A stretch of 64,000 nt of DNA, taken from positions 13,943,501 to 14,007,500 of the forward strand of contig JAEOAD010000015.1 of NCBI GenBank assembly GCA_036365145.1, read 5' to 3'. The notes below the pieces were generated by a model. The model had not been told where the DNA came from, did no database searches, and worked only from the letters and a program-made list of their open reading frames with translations. Positions within the stretch are counted from its first letter, which is position 1, and each line of letters begins with the position of its first letter. The position numbers were made by a program, and so were the translations under genes. The stretch is from Orientallactaga sibirica (lineage: Eukaryota > Chordata > Mammalia > Rodentia > Dipodidae). Below, piece by piece: positions 58,987-64,000 of this stretch.

Positions 58987-59339
58987 GCAACATGGAGCTC
59001 AAGCTGACTCTAAATATACAGTAGGCTACACTCAAGATCCACCCTTAGTGACACACCTCCTCTAGCAGGGCTTCACCTCCTGGAAACTAAGTGGAAACTT
59101 AATCAGAACTACCTGAGGCTATTAGAGACATTTACATTGAATCCACCACAGACATCTTTTTTGAGGGTGGGAGGGTTAACATTCATCTTTATTAATTTGA
59201 TGCTGAATGTGTACATATGAGACATATTACTTAACTACCATGTTAGAATGAAACAAAAATGCACATTTTGTCCTTCACTGCCAGAATATAAGCCCTATGA
59301 AATTAGAATAGAATAGGGAACACCAAAAATAAGTTCACA

Positions 59340-59750
59340 TTTCTACATTCCTCTGATCTTTGACAAGGGTGGTAAGAACAAATAGGGAGAGAATTGTTTC
59401 ATCAGTTTTTTAAAAAAAGATAGCTATACATAGGGCTGCAAATGGATTCTGATGTTGCCTCACATAAAAGCTCAACTCAAAATGGATTAATCACCTAAAA
59501 GTAAAGGAGAATTTAGTCTTGGAAATAATTTTTGCATATGACACCCATGCACAAGCAACAAAAGTAAGACTATATAAATGGCACTGGATCTAACTAAATG
59601 CAAAGGAAATATCAACTGACTAATGAGAAATCCTACAGATTGGGAGGAAGTATTTATAAGCCATGCATGTTATAAAGAAGTAATATCCAAAAGGTATAAC
59701 AAATTATAGCAAAAAACAGGTCACTTTCAATTGTAAAATGAAATGCATAA
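59340..59750 (+). mobile_element. Old L1 ORF2 C-terminal relic, sense
   Basis: ctttgacaagggtggtaaga, caactcaaaatggattaatc, cacaagcaacaaaagtaaga and agattgggaggaagtattta follow the conserved ORF2 order, in broken frames. Confidence 0.8.
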
Positions 59751-60130
59751 ATAGATAGAAATCCAGGTTTCTTTGCATTTTAGAGCTTAACTTTTGTACC
59801 TATCCATGACTTGAACACTTTCATTTAAAATCATTTAACAAAATAAATGCATATAGAGTATTTCAGGCTCCTTATCTGAAATAATCAATGGCAGTGACTT
59901 CAGTAATTAGTGTCTGGGGTTGTCTCTTTCCTGTGTGCTGCATCATAAACAATGCATATAAAGGACCCAGGGGGTATGTCCAGGGCCTGGTAAAATACTG
60001 TTCTGTAATACATGTCCACTTGAAATTGATATCATGACCTTTTTCTCAGTTCAGGCTTATGAACCTGCTAAGGAGAACTTATCTTTTGAACATGACACTT
60101 CTGTGGAGATCAAATGGAGAAATTATTAGT
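59751..60130. other. Unclassified stretch
   Basis: No gene or named repeat recognised. Confidence 0.45.
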
Positions 60131-60195
60131 GAATTTTTTTTTTAAAATTTATTTGAGAATGACAGACAGAGAGAGAAAGAGGGAGGGAGGGAGAG

Positions 60196-60231
<36 letters not shown>

Positions 60232-60390
60232 GACTGGGTGCACCAGAGCCTCCAGCCACTGCAAACAAACTCCAGATGCATGTGCCACCATGTGCATCTG
60301 GGTTATGTGGGTACTGGGGAATCGAGCCTCGGACTGGAGTCCTTAGGCTTCACAGGCAAGCTCTTAACTGCTAAGTCATCTCTCCAGCCT
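60131..60390 (-). mobile_element. DIP-like SINE, antisense
   Basis: T/A tail, a long GA tract with gggagggagggag and (GATA)-like units at about 60,175-60,235, typical body, head ending catctctccagcct. Confidence 0.94.
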
Positions 60391-60675
60391 GAGGCCTACT
60401 TCTTTAAAGTGTATAGTCTGGTAAGTAGGCAAAGGCATTCAAAAACATGGAGTTTATCCATATTTCATTTCATCTCTTTCAATGAAAGATTATGAGAAAT
60501 GTTGCATATTCTTAAATTCTAGGCATCTATTTTCCTTATGCCCTTGCTGGAAACCACAATGGCTGTCTGCTTACATGGGCTGCTTTTTCCAAGAAGTAAA
60601 TGACTGAAGAAATAGAAAAGCTGTCACTATTAAGACAGACATACAAATGATGGGACATAATTCTTTTCAAGGAAT

Positions 60676-60910
60676 GCATCAGTTACTATTTCTTTGCTGA
60701 GACAAAATGCTCTATCAAAAGCTGCTTAAGAAAGGCAAGAGTTTATTTTTGGCTTACATTTTTGAGGGTAAGTCCATCATGGTGGGGAAAACAAGGTGAG
60801 AGTGAACAGCCTGTGTCATATTGTCACATTAGCAGAGAGGAAATAGAGTGATGAAAGCTGCCATTCAGCTTGCTTCCTCCTTTTTTATTCAGTTGAGTAT
60901 CCCAGTCCAT
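60676..60910 (-). mobile_element. ORR1-like MaLR LTR fragment, antisense
   Basis: tgcatcagttactatttctt opens it, with agtttatttttggcttacat and ccatcatggtggggaaaac, the reverse-complement plan of ORR1-type LTRs. The far end is degraded. Confidence 0.75.
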
Positions 60911-61106
60911 AGAAAAAAGCCAAATATTATTTTAAGGTGGTTCTTAGAATGTGAATTTTGTGCAGGGCACAACCATGTCAGATATGTTAATTTATGTAAC
61001 TTGACCACTTAGCTTACTATCTGGAAAATAGTAGGTACCTATTAAAATATCTGTAAGCAGTCCATGATTGTTCTAATGATCTTATTTTTCTTAATTTTTA
61101 AGGATA

Positions 61107-61273
61107 CTATGGTAGTTTAAATGTAATAGTTTGAATGTATGGCCACTTAGATTCAGTCATTTTTTTTTAATTAAACTTTATACCCGAGCCCCTATCAGGC
61201 AGATCTCTGCTACAGGGAACAAGTAACTGGGGGTGGATCTGAGTCCAGCTCTATTAGGTGTGTTCAGAACAGT
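61107..61273 (+). mobile_element. ORR1-like MaLR LTR 5' fragment, sense
   Basis: tagtttgaatgtatggccac and gggggtggatctgagtccag align with the 58,593 copy. A near-duplicate tatggtagtttaaatg precedes it. It is cut by the B1 insertion. Confidence 0.75.
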
Positions 61274-61285
61274 GGGCTTTTTTTT

Positions 61286-61429
61286 GGGGGGGCTAAAGGT
61301 AGGGTCTCACTGGTCCAGGCTGACCTGGAATTAACTATATAGCCTCAGGGTGGCCTCAAACTCACGACAATCCTCCTACCTCTGCCTCCCAAGTGCTGGG
61401 ATTAAAGGTGTGCGCCACCACACCCGGCT
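61286..61429 (-). mobile_element. B1 SINE, antisense, inserted in an LTR
   Basis: Well preserved (ggctgacctggaattaacta, gtgctgggattaaaggtgtg). gggctttttttt at about 61,274-61,285 and 61,430-61,441 looks like its target duplication, although T runs blur the edges. Confidence 0.92.
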
Positions 61430-61433
61430 GGGC

Positions 61434-61560
61434 TTTTTTTTTTTTTTTTTTTTTTTTTTTTGAGACAGTGTCTCACTCTAGTCCAGTCTGGCCTGGCCTT
61501 GAATTCTCATGTTTCTCCCTCCCTAGTATTAAGGTTACAATAATGAGCCACCAACCCAAG
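61434..61560 (-). mobile_element. Diverged B1 SINE, antisense
   Basis: T28 run, then gacagtgtctcactctagtc, cctagtattaaggttacaat, aatgagccacca: a second, more diverged B1 directly behind the first. Confidence 0.75.
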
Positions 61561-61673
61561 CTGTATTTTGGATCTTCCTATCTGGTTAGATACCAATAAT
61601 ACTAAAAATGATAATATTCACAGGAATATTTTGATTGGATTTGCATTTTTTGAATTAAAAACCTTTGCCTTTC

Positions 61674-62098
61674 AAATTTTTGACACTCCTTGCCTTTACA
61701 CCTTGACTGAAACAGGGTTTTTGGCTGTTGGGCTTGTCTGACAAAAGAATAGATCATATGATAAAGACAATATTTCAAATTAGAGGAAACAAAGAATTAT
61801 TTAATAGATACTGAGGGATTTAGCTAACCAGGTCAGAATTTGGGCTCGGGAGATGACTCAGTGAATAAAGTGCTTGCCACTCAAGTCAGAGTAATGCAGT
61901 TCAATCTCCAGATCCAAAGTGAAAAGCCAAAAGCCAATGGCAAACTTCTGTAATCCCAATAAACTGACAGTGACATGTGAGCTCGACTTTCCTGGGAAGC
62001 TCATGGAAAGTGCAGCACAGAACAGCAGAATGATAATCCAGAGAAAGAAACCCTGTTTCATTTAGTCAAGGTGTAAAGGCAAGGAGTGACAAAAAATT
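61674..62098. repeat. Near-perfect inverted repeat, about 45-bp arms
   Basis: The left arm at about 61,676-61,719 contains cactccttgcctttacacct and tgaaacagggttt. The right arm at about 62,048-62,098 is its reverse complement (aaccctgtttca ... aggtgtaaaggcaaggagtg) with a 4-base insertion and a few mismatches. About 330 bp separate the arms. Confidence 0.9.
61840..62066 (+). mobile_element. B4-like SINE, sense, between the inverted repeat arms
   Basis: Head gggctcgggagatgactcag, middle cttctgtaatcccaataaac, end gaaagaaaccctgtttca. Its 3' end overlaps the right arm. Confidence 0.65.
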
Positions 62099-62319
62099 GC
62101 AAGAGAGTGAGAGTGAAAGAGAAAGAGAGAGAGAATGGGCATGACAGGGCCACCAGCCACTTTAATTGAACTCCAGATGCTTGTGCCACCTGTATGCATG
62201 CATGACCTTGTGTCTTGTGTCACCTTGTATGTCTGGCTTACATGGGACCTGGAGAGTCAAGCATGGGTCCTTAGGCTTCACAGGCAAAAGTCTTAACCAC
62301 TAAGCCATTTCTTCAACCC
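62088..62319 (-). mobile_element. DIP-like SINE, long variant, antisense
   Basis: Extra internal sequence: accttgt and cttgtgtcaccttgtatg are repeated before the usual gtctggcttacatgggacc. Head ends catttcttcaaccc. Confidence 0.9.
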
Positions 62320-62861
62320 TGATCTATTCATATATGCACTTCAGGGTGATATGTGGTCCTTCCATCTTATCTGTTATATAGTTGAATGACAATAAAATTA
62401 AAAAAAAATTATACTGACTATATAATGAATTTTAATAAGAAGTCATTCCTTTATTATTATACTTTTTGAAACGTCTTTTATTCTGTAGCTCCTTTTAGTT
62501 TGTTTTAAATTTAAAATTTTAATTTATATAGTAATGAATCTACTGAAATTACATCATATTTATAGACAAAGTTATATATAACTTAATTTTTTAAATATAT
62601 TGTCATTATCTATGAAGGTGGTATTTGCTTTACATGTCTTTTATTTTTCTCAGTGAAATTTGGTTTTCTTTATGTGTCTCCAATACATTTGTTACTGAGC
62701 TAACCTAAGTATTTTGTTACATTTTCCTTTGTTTCTTAGGAACATAGGAAAGTAATGAATTTTGAACATTCACTACATAACTAGCCATGTTATCAAGTGC
62801 TCTAATTTTTACAACTTTCACTCAATTTTTCATAGTAAAATCACTAATAATCTAATAATTG
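62320..62861. other. Unclassified AT-rich stretch
   Basis: Very AT-rich, no gene or named repeat. Confidence 0.45.
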
Positions 62862-62871
62862 CAAGTTTGTT

Positions 62872-63113
62872 TTTTTCTTTTAAAAAATATTTTATGTTTA
62901 TTTATTTATTTGAGAGAGAGAGGTACAGAAATAGGCAGGTAGGGAGAGAGCGAGAGAGAGAATATGGGTGCACCAGGGCCTCCAGCCACTGCAAATGGAG
63001 TCCAGATGTGTGCATTCCCTTGTGCATCTGGCTTACATGGGTCCTGGAGAGTCAAACCTGCATCCTTTGGCTTTGCAGGCAAGCACTTTAACCACTAAAC
63101 CATCTCTCCAGCC
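62872..63113 (-). mobile_element. DIP-like SINE, antisense, 10-bp duplication
   Basis: caagtttgtt at 62,862-62,871 and 63,114-63,123. Body gccagggcctccagccactg and head close to consensus. Confidence 0.96.
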
Positions 63114-63123
63114 CAAGTTTGTT

Positions 63124-63944
63124 ATTTTTCATACTTGGGTCTCAAAAATTGAAAAGTAATGACATTAGTAATAATTATTAACTTACAATTAAGAAGGTGA
63201 ATTTCACATGGCATATAATTATATATCTTCATATGGCATGATGTGTTGTTTATTGGTTTAAGTTGGTATTAGATCATTTTTTTGATTACCAAGTAATTCA
63301 TAATTAACATGTCACAAAGTAGCAAAAATGTAGAATATTTATGGTGAAAATTCTTCACAATCCCTCCCCCAGAGGTAGCTGTTGCTGATAATTTATTATC
63401 AAATATTAAATACTATGTGGACTTTAGCACATATTTCTTGTTGTACAGGCATTCCTAACAGCCTTAGAACACTTCTTTCACCCCTAAAACTTCCCTTGTG
63501 TCTTTGTGCAGTCAATGCCATCATTACCCCAGGCCATGCCCCCTTTGCTTTACTGTACTCCCTACAGTGTGCACTTTGTCTTTTAAAATGATTGCATAGT
63601 GTTGCTTTACATGAGTGTATCAAGTTTTAGTCACACATAAATAATGCTGATAAGAATATTATGACACAGATATGTTTCTACTGTGTAGATTAGCAAGTAT
63701 ATTTTGTATCTTGGTGCACAGTAGAATTGTTCTATAAAAGCCACGTGATTTGCATTCATGCTGTCAGTTCCTGAGTTTTCTCATATCGTCAGTATCATAG
63801 AGAATTACATTCATTTTGATCTTTGGCATTCCAGAAAGTGACATATGACAAAGTTATGCTTTATTGTATAGTCTCAGAACACGTGTGACCTTGGCATGAA
63901 TCTTGTCCTACTGAAAAAAGAGTGAGGTAACTTGGATGAGTAAA
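63124..63944. other. Unclassified stretch
   Basis: No gene or named repeat recognised. Confidence 0.45.
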
Positions 63945-64000
63945 CAGTTAATAGTTTTATTTTTTTTAATTTTTAAAATTCATTTTAATTTTACATTCAT
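63945..64000 (-). mobile_element. Start of another antisense L1 3' end, cut by the window edge
   Basis: The last bases, ttcattttaattttacattc, match the first bases of the L1 3' UTR at about 47,117-47,136. The element continues beyond the window. Confidence 0.7.

Larger units (their letters stand above)
58165..59152 (-). mobile_element. ORR1-like LTR, antisense, split by a DIP SINE and by a sense ORR1-like LTR
   Basis: Left part 58,165-58,592 opens ttgcagttaccttttcatta; right part about 58,987-59,152 carries gtgacacacctcctctagca and closes acattgaatccaccaca. Together they read as one antisense LTR, like the copy at 37,370. A DIP copy (58,249-58,502) and a sense LTR (58,593-58,986) sit inside. 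Confidence 0.8.

Noticed and set aside
58592..59007. Overlapping open frames in three phases suggesting a cysteine-rich peptide
   Set aside because: All lie on the ORR1-like LTR and have no shared homology or start context.

Overview
This window reads as vertebrate nuclear DNA from a rodent, most likely a jerboa-type dipodoid. It is AT-rich, has no dense coding, and is saturated with interspersed repeats. The commonest repeat is a tRNA-derived SINE of about 210-260 bp. On its own strand it starts with a tRNA-like head (A box like tggcttagcgg, B box like ggttcgattcc), goes through a body with the words gccagatgcacaagg and gtttgcagtggc, and ends in a CT-rich stretch and an A/T-rich tail (aaataaataaa). 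I call it DIP-like after the dipodoid SINE family; the name and species are inferred from memory of that family. B1, ID-like and B4-like SINEs and ORR1-like MaLR LTRs confirm a rodent. No protein-coding host gene, functional RNA gene, CRISPR array or prokaryotic feature could be supported.

Layout: 0-8 kb holds a B1, a 701-bp antisense solo LTR of class II type with a perfect 6-bp target duplication, a compound microsatellite, DIP copies and old L1 3' ends. 8-17.3 kb is L1-rich: an antisense 5'-truncated L1 (about 8.06-10.13 kb), a sense L1 3' UTR (about 11-12.5 kb), and a young sense L1 (13,739-16,323) with a 15-bp target duplication and an open ORF2 C-terminus, followed by three DIP copies in one orientation. 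19.2-23.0 kb is an antisense L1 with all parts in order (3' UTR, ORF2 pieces, ORF1, 5' UTR) but large internal deletions; its 5' UTR carries about 2.6 tandem monomers of about 186 bp. 23-31.7 kb has DIP and B1 insertions around an ancient L1 ORF2 relic. 33-38 kb has ORR1-like LTRs and an unassigned LTR-like block. 39-57 kb is sparse, with L2/MIR relics, microsatellites and two L1 3' UTR fragments. 58-62.3 kb is a nested region: a sense ORR1-like LTR inside an antisense one, a B1 pair, and a near-perfect inverted repeat. The window ends just inside another L1 3' end.

The window is therefore intergenic or deep-intronic. Its content is a record of retrotransposition; the elements do not form a pathway. 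Two short stretches (about 5,096-5,310 and 29,409-29,675) have weak exon-like features and deserve a transcript check. I did not find a new biological system. The most distinctive observations are the monomer-type L1 promoter region, the inverted nested LTR pair, the 45-bp-arm inverted repeat, and the longer DIP subfamily. Repeat names rest on recognition by eye, not on a database search.
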